From Halomonas alkalisoli (GTDB lineage: Bacteria; Pseudomonadota; Gammaproteobacteria; Pseudomonadales; Halomonadaceae): a stretch of DNA of 64,000 nucleotides. A model generated the notes under the pieces. The model was not told the DNA's origin. It made no database searches and was given only the letters and a program-made list of their open reading frames with translations. Below, one piece after another: positions 37,476 through 48,696 of the stretch. The DNA is taken from assembly GCF_021412585.1 (NCBI RefSeq), contig NZ_JAKCMI010000041.1:1-64000 (forward strand), given 5' to 3'. Numbering within the stretch: the stretch's first letter is position 1; each line of letters begins with the position of its first letter. A program made the translations under genes and the position numbers.

Positions 37476-39046
37476 GGCGTCATCTCCTCGTCAGGCCCCT
37501 CGACCAGAACATCCTCGATGCCCACCTCGGCTCCCAGCACCGCCTCGATGTAGCCCTGCGGATTCATCAGCTGGTCGCCGATGTGGTTCATGGCGACCAT
37601 CAGCGGCTCGGCAAACAGGCCAATCAACAGGGCAAAGAGTGCCAACACCGCCACCGGCAGGTACATCAGCCAGAGGCTCGCCGGCACCATGCGGCTGTCG
37701 TCACCCACCACGGTCTGCTCCACCGGCACCAGGTTGTCCTCGGGCAGGGTCTTCCAGAACACCTCGTTCCATATCTTGACCATGGAGTAGAGCGTCAGCA
37801 GGCCGACCGCCAGGGCGACGCCGGTGACCACGTAGGCGCCGGCCTCGATACCGGCGCGCACGATGACGAACTTGGCGAAGAAGCCCGAAAGCGGCGGGAT
37901 GCCGGCGAGGGAAAAAGCCGACAGGAAGAAGGCCACGGCCAGCCAGGGACGCTCGCGGTAGAGCCCTCCCATCTTCTTGAGCTCATAGGTACCCTGGAGC
38001 CGCCGGGTGATACCGCTGATCAGGAACAGGTTCGTCTTGACCACGATGTTGTGCATCACCGCGAAAATCCCGCCGGCAATGGCGAGCGGCGTGAACAGCG
38101 CAAGCCCGAGGATCATGTAGCCGATCTGGCTGACGATATGAAAGGAGAGGATACGCCGGAACTCGAACTGCGCCGCGGCCCCGAGCACGCCGGTCACCAT
38201 GGTCAGCGCCGCCCCCCACAGCAGCAGATCCTGGGTATACCCCAGAGTCTGGTCGAACATCAGCGTGAAGACACGATACAGGGAGTAGACCCCGACCTTG
38301 GTCAGCAGCCCTGCGAACAGGGCCGAAACCGCCACCGGCGGCGTGTGATAGGAGGCCGGCAGCCAGAAGAAGAGCGGAAAGGCCGCCGCCTTGATGCCGA
38401 AGGCGATCATGAACATGACCGCCAGCACCTCGACCATGCCCTGGTTCTCGGCCGCGGCCAGGCGCTGGGCAATATCGGCCATATTGAGCGTGCCGACCAT
38501 TCCATAGAGCAGCCCGATGGCGGTCAGGAAGATCACCGACGCCAGCAGGTTGAGGGTCACGTACTTGATCGCCCCCTCCATCTGCGCCTTTTCGCCACCC
38601 AGAATCAGCAGCGCAAAGGAGGCCACCAGCATCACCTCGAACCAGACATAGAGGTTGAAGATATCACCGGTGAGAAAGGCTCCGGCAACGCCGGCCAGCA
38701 GCAGGTGCATCAGGGGATAGTAGCCGAACTTCTCGTGGCCGGGGCCGGTGGAGGCCAGCGAATAGACCGCCAGCGCCAGCCCGATGATGCCGGTCAGCAC
38801 GATCATCACCGCGCTGAGCATATCGGCGACCAGGGTGATCCCGATGGGGGCCTCCCAGCCCCCCATCTGGATCACCACATAGTCGTCCAGGCTTACCGAT
38901 ACCAGCAGCCAGAGCGCCACACCCAGCAGCGCGATATTCCCGGCCACGGCGATGAAACGCTGCGTGGATCGCGAGCGCCAGAACAACAGCGACAAGGCAC
39001 CCGACAGCAAGGGCAGGAGAACGGGCAGTGCAACTTCAGGCCTCAC
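37472..39046 (-). CDS. mrpD: Mrp Na+/H+ antiporter subunit D
   Basis: 524-residue, 14-helix proton-channel-like subunit related to NuoM/NuoN. Key charged residues of the family are present: Glu in LYVWFEVMLVASFALL, Lys in IAFGIKAAAFPLFFWLP, Lys in GLLTKVGVYSLYR and Lys in PPLSGFFAKFVIVRAG. Second largest subunit of the leftward Mrp operon. Overlaps mrpC and mrpE by four bases each. Confidence 0.94.
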   Translation of the reverse strand: MRPEVALPVLLPLLSGALSLLFWRSRSTQRFIAVAGNIALLGVALWLLVSVSLDDYVVIQMGGWEAPIGITLVADMLSAVMIVLTGIIGLALAVYSLASTGPGHEKFGYYPLMHLLLAGVAGAFLTGDIFNLYVWFEVMLVASFALLILGGEKAQMEGAIKYVTLNLLASVIFLTAIGLLYGMVGTLNMADIAQRLAAAENQGMVEVLAVMFMIAFGIKAAAFPLFFWLPASYHTPPVAVSALFAGLLTKVGVYSLYRVFTLMFDQTLGYTQDLLLWGAALTMVTGVLGAAAQFEFRRILSFHIVSQIGYMILGLALFTPLAIAGGIFAVMHNIVVKTNLFLISGITRRLQGTYELKKMGGLYRERPWLAVAFFLSAFSLAGIPPLSGFFAKFVIVRAGIEAGAYVVTGVALAVGLLTLYSMVKIWNEVFWKTLPEDNLVPVEQTVVGDDSRMVPASLWLMYLPVAVLALFALLIGLFAEPLMVAMNHIGDQLMNPQGYIEAVLGAEVGIEDVLVEGPDEEMTP

Positions 39047-39390
39047 GTATCGGTTTCCTTCATCTTGTCCAGGTCATCGGCCTTGACGATCTCGTAGGCA
39101 CGTCGGATCAATACCACGGCAAAGGCCAGCACGCCGAAGGCGATCACGATAGCGGTGAGCACCACCGCCTGGGGCAAGGGGTCTGCCACCGGGCCGAGTG
39201 GCGCCGTCAGCCCCTCGGGAATCAGGGGCGGCGCCCCACGGGTCATGCCCGCCGAGGTGAAGATCAACAGGTTGGCGGCATTGGAGAGCAGCATCAGCCC
39301 GATTACCAGCTTGACGATCGAGCGACGCAGCATCAGAAAGATCGCCGATGCATACAGCAGCCCAATGGCCACGGCCATTACCGGCTCCAT
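39043..39390 (-). CDS. mrpC: Mrp Na+/H+ antiporter subunit C
   Basis: 115 residues, three membrane segments, homologous to NuoK. Features: LYASAIFLMLRRSIVKLVIGLMLLSNAANLLIF and DPLPQAVVLTAIVIAFGVLAFAVVL, with the conserved Pro-Leu-Pro-Gln-Ala. 51 bases separate it from mrpB upstream. Confidence 0.93.
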   Translation of the reverse strand: MEPVMAVAIGLLYASAIFLMLRRSIVKLVIGLMLLSNAANLLIFTSAGMTRGAPPLIPEGLTAPLGPVADPLPQAVVLTAIVIAFGVLAFAVVLIRRAYEIVKADDLDKMKETDT

Positions 39391-39441
39391 AACGAACCTC
39401 CAGCGCGAGTTGACGGGGCGACGTCGGCAACGCCGGTACGA

Positions 39442-39865
39442 TCAGGGTTCATCCTTGTCCACCTCCATCAGCGTCATGACCATGGCCAGCACCGACCCCA
39501 GCACCGCCAGGTAGACGCCGACGTCGAAAATCAGCGGACTCGAAGCCTTGAAGTCGATACCGGGTATCTCCCACCACTGGGCGGTCAGGAATGGCTGATC
39601 CATGAACCAGGCGGGAAACACCGAGATCATGCCCAGCAACAGGCCCATGCCGATCAGGTCACGGGGGTCGACCATGCGCAGCACCTCCCGGGTGGCGCTG
39701 ACCCCGAAGGCGAACAGGTAGAGCGTGAAGGCGCCGGCGGCCACCAGCCCGGCAATGAAGCCCCCACCCGGCTCATCGTGGCCTCGCAGCAGCAGGAACA
39801 CGGAAAACAGCAGCTGCAGCGGCATCAGGATCCGGGCCGCCGTATGCAGTATCAGGGTACCGGAC

Positions 39866-39873
<8 letters not shown>
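39442..39873 (-). CDS. mrpB: Mrp Na+/H+ antiporter subunit B
   Basis: 143 residues with four membrane segments. Signature LLRGHDEPGGGFIAGLVAAGAFTLYL near residue 30 and SPLIFDVGVYLAVLGSVLAMV at the end. True start 39873 (MVKSGTLILHTAAR), overlapping the mrpA stop by eight bases. The longer reading frame above it is mrpA in another frame. A free-standing subunit here contrasts with the fused A-B protein of the neighbouring operon. Confidence 0.93.
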
Positions 39874-42199
<2,326 letters not shown>

Positions 42200-42696
42200 G
42201 CAGCTCTCTTCATAGTCGTTCTTCCGTCAGGGGGTACCGGCATATTCGCCGCCTTGCCGATGCCTGCCTCGATCGACGGCAGGCGATCTGATTCGTCACG
42301 AACGGCGAGGTGCATCACGCGCCGCTGCCACTTTGACAAGCGCTCATCGAACGTGCAAATGAACGCCGCCTGATAGGTTTCCACCGCCACGGCCAAGCAC
42401 GGTATTACGCCCAATGGATAAGCCAGATACGACCTTCCCACACTGTATATTGCACCGCAAAAGCTTTAGACTCTGCGCCGCAGCTGGCAGCAATTGGCAC
42501 AGACCGCTCGGCGAAACGGCTTGGTAGTATAGCGATTTCCCTCCGTTTCTTCATTCGTCGCTCCCAACGCGCCAGTCAGGCGATCTTCGATCGCTCCGAT
42601 GAGCCACTTGGTAACCGGCACATTTCACGCCACGCCTAACTCTCCCTTAACGTGGCGCAATGTCACCGATCCGCCGCCAGAATGGATGAACCACCA
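42200..42696. promoter_or_regulatory. 497-base bidirectional promoter region between two Mrp operons
   Basis: No gene found. Contents: a hairpin gcctgcc-N9-ggcaggc (42262-42284) about 65 bases ahead of the leftward mrpA, a TTGACA (42333-42338) without a clear -10 partner, AT-rich stretches around 42445-42470 (TATATT, TTTAGA) and 42525-42540, and a palindrome gcgatc-ttc-gatcgc (42580-42594) about 100 bases ahead of the rightward operon. It must hold both operon promoters. I could not fix their exact -35/-10 boxes. Confidence 0.6.
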
Positions 42697-45507
42697 ATGT
42701 CATTGCTGTGGATTCCTCTTCTCACCATTATTGGCACCCTGGTGCCGATCATGACCTCCCGCTATGGCCGCAAGGCTTGCGTCGCAGCCACCTTGATCGC
42801 CCCCCTGGTGGCGCTGAGCCTGGTATTGATGCATGCCCCAGCCGTGTTCGCCGGCGACGTGGTCAGCCTACAGATACCCTGGATGCCCCTGCTGGGACTC
42901 GACCTGGCGCTGCGAATCGACGGCCTTACGCTGCTGTTCGCCCTGCTGATCCTGGGTATCGGTAGCCTGATCCTGCTGTATGCCGGCCATTACCTGAGTG
43001 CCGCCGAGGACGATGGCCGCTTCCTCTCCTACATGATGCTGTTCATGACGGCCATGCTGGGGATTGCCATGGCCGACAACCTGCTGCTGCTGTGGCTGTT
43101 CTGGGAGCTGACCAGCATCTCGTCATTCCTGCTGATCGGCTTCTGGGGCCATCGCAGCGACGCCCGTCGCGGCGCGCGCATGGCGCTCACGGTCACCGGT
43201 GCCGGTGGGCTGGCACTGCTGGCCGGCATCCTGCTGATAGGCCAGGCGGTCGGCAGCTTCGCCATGGGTGATGTGCTGGCCGCCGGCGACACGATACGCG
43301 CCTCGGCCAACTATCCGCTGATCCTGGTGCTGGTGCTCTTCGGTGCCTTCACCAAGTCGGCCCAGTTCCCGTTTCACTTCTGGCTGCCCCATGCCATGGC
43401 CGCCCCCACGCCGGTGTCGGCTTTCCTCCATTCGGCGACCATGGTCAAGGCCGGTGTCTTCCTGATGGCGCGACTCAATCCGGCGCTGGGGGATACGGCA
43501 CTCTGGGCCGTGGCACTGTCGCTGGTGGGCCTCGCCACCATGCTCTATGCCGCCTGGTTCGCCCTGCTCGAGCGCGACCTCAAGGGTATCCTGGCCTTCT
43601 CCACGGTCAGCCACCTGGGTCTGATCACCCTGCTGCTGGGGCTGGGCAGCCCGCTGGCCATCGTAGCCGCCGTGTTTCACATCCTCAACCACGCCACCTT
43701 CAAGGCGGCGCTGTTCATGATGGTGGGCATCATCGACCATGAGACCGGCACCCGGGATATCGATCGCCTGGGCGCCCTGTGGTCGATGATGCCACTCACC
43801 GGCACCATGACGATCCTCGCCGGATCCGCCATGGCCGGTTTCCCCCCGTTCAACGGCTTTCTCTCCAAGGAGATGCTGTTCGAGCAGAGCCTCATCAATA
43901 ACCTGCTGGGAGCCCTGAGCGTGGTCATCCCGATGCTGGTGGTGGTGGCTGCCATGCTCTCGGTCGCCTATTCGCTGCGACTGATCTATAGCCTCTTCTT
44001 CGCCGAGCCCAAGCTGACCCGTGAGCAGAAGGCCCAGCCGCCGATGAAGGTCCACGACCCGTCGCGCGGCATGCTGGCCCCGGGGCTCTTCCTGGCAGCC
44101 ATGAGCCTGCTGGTAGGTCTCTTCCCGATGACGCTGGCCGCCCCCCTGGTCAATGCAGCAAGCCTGGCGGTACAAGGCGAAACCACACCGCTATTTACCC
44201 TGGCGCTGTGGCATGGCATCAACGCCCCCCTGTTGATGAGCCTGGCGGCGGTGGCGGGCGGCATACTGGTGCTGCGTCATCAGCGTTACTTCGCCGGCAT
44301 CGCGGCACTCTTTCCGTCCCGTGACGCCGGGCTGGTCTTCGAGGCGGCCATGCAGCGGGCAATCAAGATCACGCTGTGGCTGACCCTGCGCCTGGAAAAC
44401 GGCTCACTTCAGCGCTATCAGGCGCTGCTGATCCTTTCCGCCCTGATCATGACCGCTATCGGCCTGACCCAGCTCGGCTCCCTCACCGGCGAACGGAGCC
44501 TGCAGCCGCTGGACGGCATGTTGATCCTGGGGGCCGGGCTAATGATCTTCGGCGCCATCGGCAGTGCCCTGAGCCATCGCTGGCGACTGGTGTCGCTGCT
44601 CATGCTCTCGGTGGTTGGCCTCGCCGTCTCGCTGACCTTCGTGCGGTTTTCGGCCCCGGACCTGGCGCTCACCCAGCTGTCGGTGGAAGTCGCCTCGATG
44701 ATCCTGATGATCCTGGCGCTGTTCTTCCTTCCCCAGCGCCCGCCCCTGCTGGTCTCGGGACGGCGAATCCTGCGCGACCTGATCCTGGCCGCCTCCCTGG
44801 GCGTGGTGGTGGCGATGCTCACCTACGCCCTGCTGACCCGTGAAACACTGACCATCGCCGACTACTTCCTCCGTGAAAGCCTGCCAGGCGGTGGCGGCAC
44901 CAATGTGGTCAACGTCATCCTGGTGGATTTCCGCGGCTTCGATACCCTGGGTGAGATCACCGTATTGACCCTGGCAGGCCTTGCCACCTTCAAGCTGCTC
45001 AACCGCATGCGCCTGTTCATGCCGTCGGGCAACCTGGAGGGCATACGCTGGTCAAGGCATCGCTATCCGATGATCCTGGCGGTGGTGGCGCAGATTCTGC
45101 TGCCGCTGGCATTGCTGGTGTCGGTGTACATCTTCCTGCGCGGTCACAACCAGCCCGGCGGTGGCTTCATCGCCGGGCTGGTCACTGCCGTGGCCCTGAT
45201 CCTGCAATACTTGGCCCGTGGTCATGACTGGACCCGGCAGCGCCTGCCGATCTCCTATCCGGTAGTGGCGGTATCCGGTCTTGCCATCGCCACGGCCACA
45301 GGCCTTGGCAGCTGGCTATTCGGCTACCCCTTCCTGACCTCGGCGTTCGGCCATTTCCATATTCCGCTGATCGGCGAGATCGAACTGGCCACGGCCATGC
45401 TCTTCGATCTAGGGGTCTACCTGGCAGTGGTCGGCGCCACCCTGATGATCCTGGTCAACCTGGGCCGCGTCACCACCGTGAACCGCCCAACGCTGGAGGA
45501 ACGCTGA
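42697..45507 (+). CDS. mrpA: Mrp Na+/H+ antiporter subunit A fused to subunit B
   Basis: First gene of the rightward six-gene Mrp operon. About 936 residues: NuoL-like core (LLLWLFWELTSISSFLLIGFW; LVLFGAFTKSAQFPFHFWLP; TMVKAGVFLMARL; FNGFLSKEMLFEQS), the MbhD/E-type helices (VRFSAPDLALTQLSVEVASM; NVILVDFRGFDTLGEITVLTL), then from about residue 790 a complete MrpB domain (VYIFLRGHNQPGGGFIAGLV). This is the A-B fusion of six-subunit (PhaAB-like) Mrp systems. The start is ambiguous: the ATG at 42697 is chosen; an ATG at 42682 and a GTG at 42652 lie in frame and none has a clean ribosome site. Confidence 0.92.
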   Translation: MSLLWIPLLTIIGTLVPIMTSRYGRKACVAATLIAPLVALSLVLMHAPAVFAGDVVSLQIPWMPLLGLDLALRIDGLTLLFALLILGIGSLILLYAGHYLSAAEDDGRFLSYMMLFMTAMLGIAMADNLLLLWLFWELTSISSFLLIGFWGHRSDARRGARMALTVTGAGGLALLAGILLIGQAVGSFAMGDVLAAGDTIRASANYPLILVLVLFGAFTKSAQFPFHFWLPHAMAAPTPVSAFLHSATMVKAGVFLMARLNPALGDTALWAVALSLVGLATMLYAAWFALLERDLKGILAFSTVSHLGLITLLLGLGSPLAIVAAVFHILNHATFKAALFMMVGIIDHETGTRDIDRLGALWSMMPLTGTMTILAGSAMAGFPPFNGFLSKEMLFEQSLINNLLGALSVVIPMLVVVAAMLSVAYSLRLIYSLFFAEPKLTREQKAQPPMKVHDPSRGMLAPGLFLAAMSLLVGLFPMTLAAPLVNAASLAVQGETTPLFTLALWHGINAPLLMSLAAVAGGILVLRHQRYFAGIAALFPSRDAGLVFEAAMQRAIKITLWLTLRLENGSLQRYQALLILSALIMTAIGLTQLGSLTGERSLQPLDGMLILGAGLMIFGAIGSALSHRWRLVSLLMLSVVGLAVSLTFVRFSAPDLALTQLSVEVASMILMILALFFLPQRPPLLVSGRRILRDLILAASLGVVVAMLTYALLTRETLTIADYFLRESLPGGGGTNVVNVILVDFRGFDTLGEITVLTLAGLATFKLLNRMRLFMPSGNLEGIRWSRHRYPMILAVVAQILLPLALLVSVYIFLRGHNQPGGGFIAGLVTAVALILQYLARGHDWTRQRLPISYPVVAVSGLAIATATGLGSWLFGYPFLTSAFGHFHIPLIGEIELATAMLFDLGVYLAVVGATLMILVNLGRVTTVNRPTLEER

Positions 45508-45851
45508 TGGAAGCCCTCTTCTCGCTGGTGGTCGGCGTACTCTCCGCCAGCGGCCTTTACCTGCTGCTGCGCGGCCGGACCTTTCCGGTCATCGTCGGCC
45601 TGGCCCTGCTCGGCTACGCCGTCAATCTCTTCCTGTTTTCCACCGGCGGCCTCAACACCCATGCGGCCGCCGTCATCGGCGAGTCGATCTCGCCCACCGA
45701 CCCCCTGCCCCAGGCCCTGGTGCTGACCGCCATCGTCATCGGTTTTGCCATGACCGCCTTCGTGGTGATCCTGGCCATTCGCGCCCGTAGTGAACTGGGC
45801 AGCGACCATGTGGATGGCCAGCAGGGCGAAGAGGGAGACGTGGGCCGATGA
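45507..45851 (+). CDS. mrpC: Mrp Na+/H+ antiporter subunit C (second operon)
   Basis: 114 residues, NuoK-like, three membrane segments. PVIVGLALLGYAVNLFLFSTG and DPLPQALVLTAIVIGFAMTAFVVILAIRAR mark the family. Starts on the last base of the A-B gene stop (TGATG), so it is translationally coupled. The tail is acidic (DHVDGQQGEEGD). Confidence 0.93.
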   Translation: MEALFSLVVGVLSASGLYLLLRGRTFPVIVGLALLGYAVNLFLFSTGGLNTHAAAVIGESISPTDPLPQALVLTAIVIGFAMTAFVVILAIRARSELGSDHVDGQQGEEGDVGR

Positions 45852-47389
45852 ACCAGCATCTCATTATCCTGCCCATCCTGCTGCCGATGGTGGGCGCCCT
45901 GGCACTCCTGCTGATGGGCAAGGCTAGCTTCACCACCCATCGCCGCATCAGCGTGTCTCTCACGGCGGCCCTGGTCCTCATCAGCCTGCTGCTGCTGAAC
46001 CGAGCCGCCAGCGGCGAGCTGACCTTCTACGGTCTGGGCAACTGGCAGGCACCCTACGGCATCGTGCTGATGCTCGACCGGCTCTCGGCCCTGATGTTGA
46101 CGCTCACCGCCGTGCTGGCCCTTGGCTGTGTTCTTTTCGCCAGCGCCGGTGACGATGCCAAGGGCAGCAACTTTCACGGCCTCTTCCAGCTCCAACTGGT
46201 GGGCCTCAATGGCGCCTTCCTCACCGGTGACCTGTTCAACCTCTTCGTCTTCTTCGAGATCCTGCTGCTCGCCTCCTACGCGCTGCTGATGCATGGCGGC
46301 GGCAAGGCACGTGTCGGTGCCGGGCTCCACTATGTCATCCTGAACCTGGCGGGCTCGGCCCTGTTTCTCATTGCCTTGGGGGTGCTCTACGGCGCCACGG
46401 GCACCCTGAACATGGCCGACATGGCGCGCCGCGTTGCTACCATGACGGGCGACCAGTCAGCCCTGGTCACCGCCGGGGCGCTGCTGCTGGTGGTGGTATT
46501 CAGCCTCAAGGCGGCGCTGCTGCCGCTCTATTTCTGGCTGCCGCGCACCTACTCGGCGGCACCAGCGGCGGTTGCTGCGCTGTTTGCCATCATGACCAAG
46601 GTGGGGCTGTACGCCATTCTGCGAGTGCAGACGATGATCTTCATCGACAGCCCCGCGGCGGGCGGCATTACCGCCTGGCTTTGGTGGTCGGGCCTGGCCA
46701 CCATCGTACTGGCCGCGATTGGGGTCCTCGCCGCCCGCGACCTGCGCCCCCTGATCGCCTACCTGATCCTCGTCTCGGTAGGCACCCTGCTGGCCGGGGC
46801 GGCCCTGGGCACGCCAGCGGCGACCACCGCCCTGCTCTATTACCTGCCACATACCACCCTGATCTGCGGCGCCCTGTTCCTGATCGCCGAAATGATCGGC
46901 CAGCAACGTGGCAAGGCAGGCACCCGCCTGGTGCGTGCCCGACGCCTGCACCAGCGCCACCTGCTTGGCGGCCTGTTCCTGGTTGCCGCCGTGGCCGTTG
47001 CCGGGCTGCCACCGCTTGCCGGTGCACTGGGCAAGCTGCTGCTGATGCAGGCCGCGGATGGCAGCGCACGACTCTGGCTATGGCCGCTGCTGCTGCTGGC
47101 CGGTCTTTGCGCCCTGATCGCCATGTCCCGGGCGGGCTCGGTCTTCTTCTGGGCCAGCTACAAGGGTGAGGTTGCCACCGGCAAGGTGAGTCGGGCCCAG
47201 CTGGCCGGTGTGCTATGGCTGCTGGCCAGTGCCCCCCTGCTGGTCGTCTTCGGCGGGCCGGTGAGCGCATACACTCAGGCAACTGCCGAGCAATTGGCCA
47301 ACCCTCAAGAGCCGATTAGCCAGCTGCTGGGTGACGACCCGGTGCGGGAGATCGTGCAGTTTCAAGACACCACCGGAGACGCGCCATGA
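45848..47389 (+). CDS. mrpD: Mrp Na+/H+ antiporter subunit D (second operon)
   Basis: 513-residue, NuoM/N-like subunit. Glu in LFVFFEILLLASYALLMH, Lys in VFSLKAALLPLYFWLP, Lys in AIMTKVGLYAILR and Lys in PPLAGALGKLLLMQAADG are the transport residues. Overlaps mrpC by four bases. It is clearly diverged from the other operon's MrpD, so the two operons are not a recent duplication. Confidence 0.94.
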   Translation: MNQHLIILPILLPMVGALALLLMGKASFTTHRRISVSLTAALVLISLLLLNRAASGELTFYGLGNWQAPYGIVLMLDRLSALMLTLTAVLALGCVLFASAGDDAKGSNFHGLFQLQLVGLNGAFLTGDLFNLFVFFEILLLASYALLMHGGGKARVGAGLHYVILNLAGSALFLIALGVLYGATGTLNMADMARRVATMTGDQSALVTAGALLLVVVFSLKAALLPLYFWLPRTYSAAPAAVAALFAIMTKVGLYAILRVQTMIFIDSPAAGGITAWLWWSGLATIVLAAIGVLAARDLRPLIAYLILVSVGTLLAGAALGTPAATTALLYYLPHTTLICGALFLIAEMIGQQRGKAGTRLVRARRLHQRHLLGGLFLVAAVAVAGLPPLAGALGKLLLMQAADGSARLWLWPLLLLAGLCALIAMSRAGSVFFWASYKGEVATGKVSRAQLAGVLWLLASAPLLVVFGGPVSAYTQATAEQLANPQEPISQLLGDDPVREIVQFQDTTGDAP

Positions 47390-47883
47390 GAGCAATGGGA
47401 CGCTACCTGCCCACCCCCACCCTCTCGCTTGTCCTGCTGGTGGTTTGGCTGCTCATGGTGCGCAGCATCGAGCCAGGCCAGCTATTGCTGGGTACCTTCC
47501 TGGCCGTGGGGATACCGCTGCTGACCCAGGGCTTCTGGGAGCCCCTGCCCCGGGTGAAGCACCCGCTCAAGCTGGCCTGGTTCGTCACCTACGTCATGTG
47601 GGATATCGTCAAGGCCAACGCACATGTCAGCCTGCTGATATTGTTGCCCCGGCGGGAGCCACACCCGGGCTTCGTCGAATATCCGCTGGAGGTCAAGGAT
47701 CGGCTGGTCATCACGCTGCTGGCCAATACGATCACCATGACACCAGGCACCGTATCCACCAATATCCGCCTGGACGGCTCCTCCCTGCTGATTCACGTGC
47801 TGGACATGGACGAGGAGCAGGAACTGGTGCGCGAGATCCGCGAACGCTACGAGCGGCCGCTCAAGGAGATCTTCGAATGCTAG
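47386..47883 (+). CDS. mrpE: Mrp Na+/H+ antiporter subunit E (second operon)
   Basis: 165 residues; N-terminal helices (LSLVLLVVWLLMVRSIEPG; LLLGTFLAVGIPLLTQGF) and the conserved soluble region EYPLEVKDRLVITLLANTITMTPGTVSTNI. The start overlaps mrpD by four bases, and an ATG three codons later is an alternative. Confidence 0.92.
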   Translation: MRAMGRYLPTPTLSLVLLVVWLLMVRSIEPGQLLLGTFLAVGIPLLTQGFWEPLPRVKHPLKLAWFVTYVMWDIVKANAHVSLLILLPRREPHPGFVEYPLEVKDRLVITLLANTITMTPGTVSTNIRLDGSSLLIHVLDMDEEQELVREIRERYERPLKEIFEC

Positions 47884-48146
47884 ATACCGCCCTGCTGATC
47901 AGCCTGACGCTGATCGTGCTGGCCATGGCGATGAATATCTATCGGCTCGCCATCGGCCCGGACATCCCGGACCGCCTGCTGGCACTGGACACCCTGTACG
48001 TGAACTCCATCGCGTTGATCGTGCTGCTGGGGCTTTGGCTCAACACCAAGACCTACTTCGAGGCGGCGATACTGATCGCCATGCTCGGCTTCGTCAGCAC
48101 CATGGCCATCTGTCGCTACCTGCTGCGCGGCGATATCATCGAATGA
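47877..48146 (+). CDS. mrpF: Mrp Na+/H+ antiporter subunit F (second operon)
   Basis: 89 residues, three membrane segments; family stretch IYRLAIGPDIPDRLLALDTLYVNS and AAILIAMLGFVSTMAICRYLLRGD. True start 47877 overlaps the mrpE stop by seven bases. The longer open frame before it is mrpE in another frame. Confidence 0.92.
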   Translation: MLDTALLISLTLIVLAMAMNIYRLAIGPDIPDRLLALDTLYVNSIALIVLLGLWLNTKTYFEAAILIAMLGFVSTMAICRYLLRGDIIE

Positions 48147-48156
48147 GGACGACGCC

Positions 48157-48591
48157 ATGACCTTCTATGTCATTACCGAAGGCGTGATCGCCTTCCTGCT
48201 GGTGGCCGGTGGCATCTTCGCCTTTACCGGCTCACTGGGCATGCTGCAGTTCAAGGACTTCTTCATGCGCCTGCACGGCCCCACCAAGGGCACTACCCTG
48301 GGGATCGGCTGCATCCTGATCGCCTCGATGCTCTATTTCACCGTGACCCAGCGCGAACTCCACGTCCAGGAGCTGCTGATCACCCTGTTCCTGTTCATCA
48401 CTGCACCGGTGACCGGTCACATGCTGGCCAAGACCGGGCTGCACATGCACCTGCGCTTCATCACCGGTACCCGCGGTTCGGTTCCTGAATTCCGCGACGA
48501 GGACGTCGGCCAGAGCCGCGTGGCGCGCCCGGCGCGAGCCAAGCACCCGTGGAAGTATCGCAGGGCCAAGCGCTCGCGCATGCGCCGCTGA
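48157..48591 (+). CDS. mrpG: Mrp Na+/H+ antiporter subunit G (second operon)
   Basis: 144 residues, three membrane segments and the family stretch GSLGMLQFKDFFMRLHGPTKGTTLG. Unlike its counterpart in the other operon, the C-terminus ends in a strongly basic tail (ARAKHPWKYRRAKRSRMRR), perhaps lying on the cytoplasmic membrane face. Closes the rightward operon before the terminator at 48630-48661. Confidence 0.9.
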   Translation: MTFYVITEGVIAFLLVAGGIFAFTGSLGMLQFKDFFMRLHGPTKGTTLGIGCILIASMLYFTVTQRELHVQELLITLFLFITAPVTGHMLAKTGLHMHLRFITGTRGSVPEFRDEDVGQSRVARPARAKHPWKYRRAKRSRMRR

Positions 48592-48603
48592 GTCACTGCC
48601 ACT

Positions 48604-48633
48604 CAAGACACCAACGACCCAAGACACCAACGA
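48604..48633. repeat. 14-base direct repeat caagacaccaacga beside the mrp terminator
   Basis: Exact copies at 48604-48617 and 48620-48633 (period 16) between the mrpG stop and the hairpin. The second copy runs into the hairpin's left arm. Probably a local slippage duplication. Confidence 0.5.
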
Positions 48634-48661
48634 AGCGGGCTGCCGTGGCAGCCCGCTTCGT
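48630..48661. terminator. bidirectional terminator between the second mrp operon and hemH
   Basis: Perfect 15-base stem acgaagcgggctgcc (48630-48644) with ggcagcccgcttcgt (48647-48661) and two-base loop, in the gap between convergent mrpG and hemH. There is only a short T-rich tail. Confidence 0.75.
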
Positions 48662-48696
48662 CGTTCGTTGACTGAGTTGCCAGGAGAAAGGCGCTC

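Noticed and set aside
42333..42338. TTGACA in the mrp intergenic region as a firm promoter
   Set aside because: No acceptable -10 lies 16-18 bases downstream; kept only as a content note.
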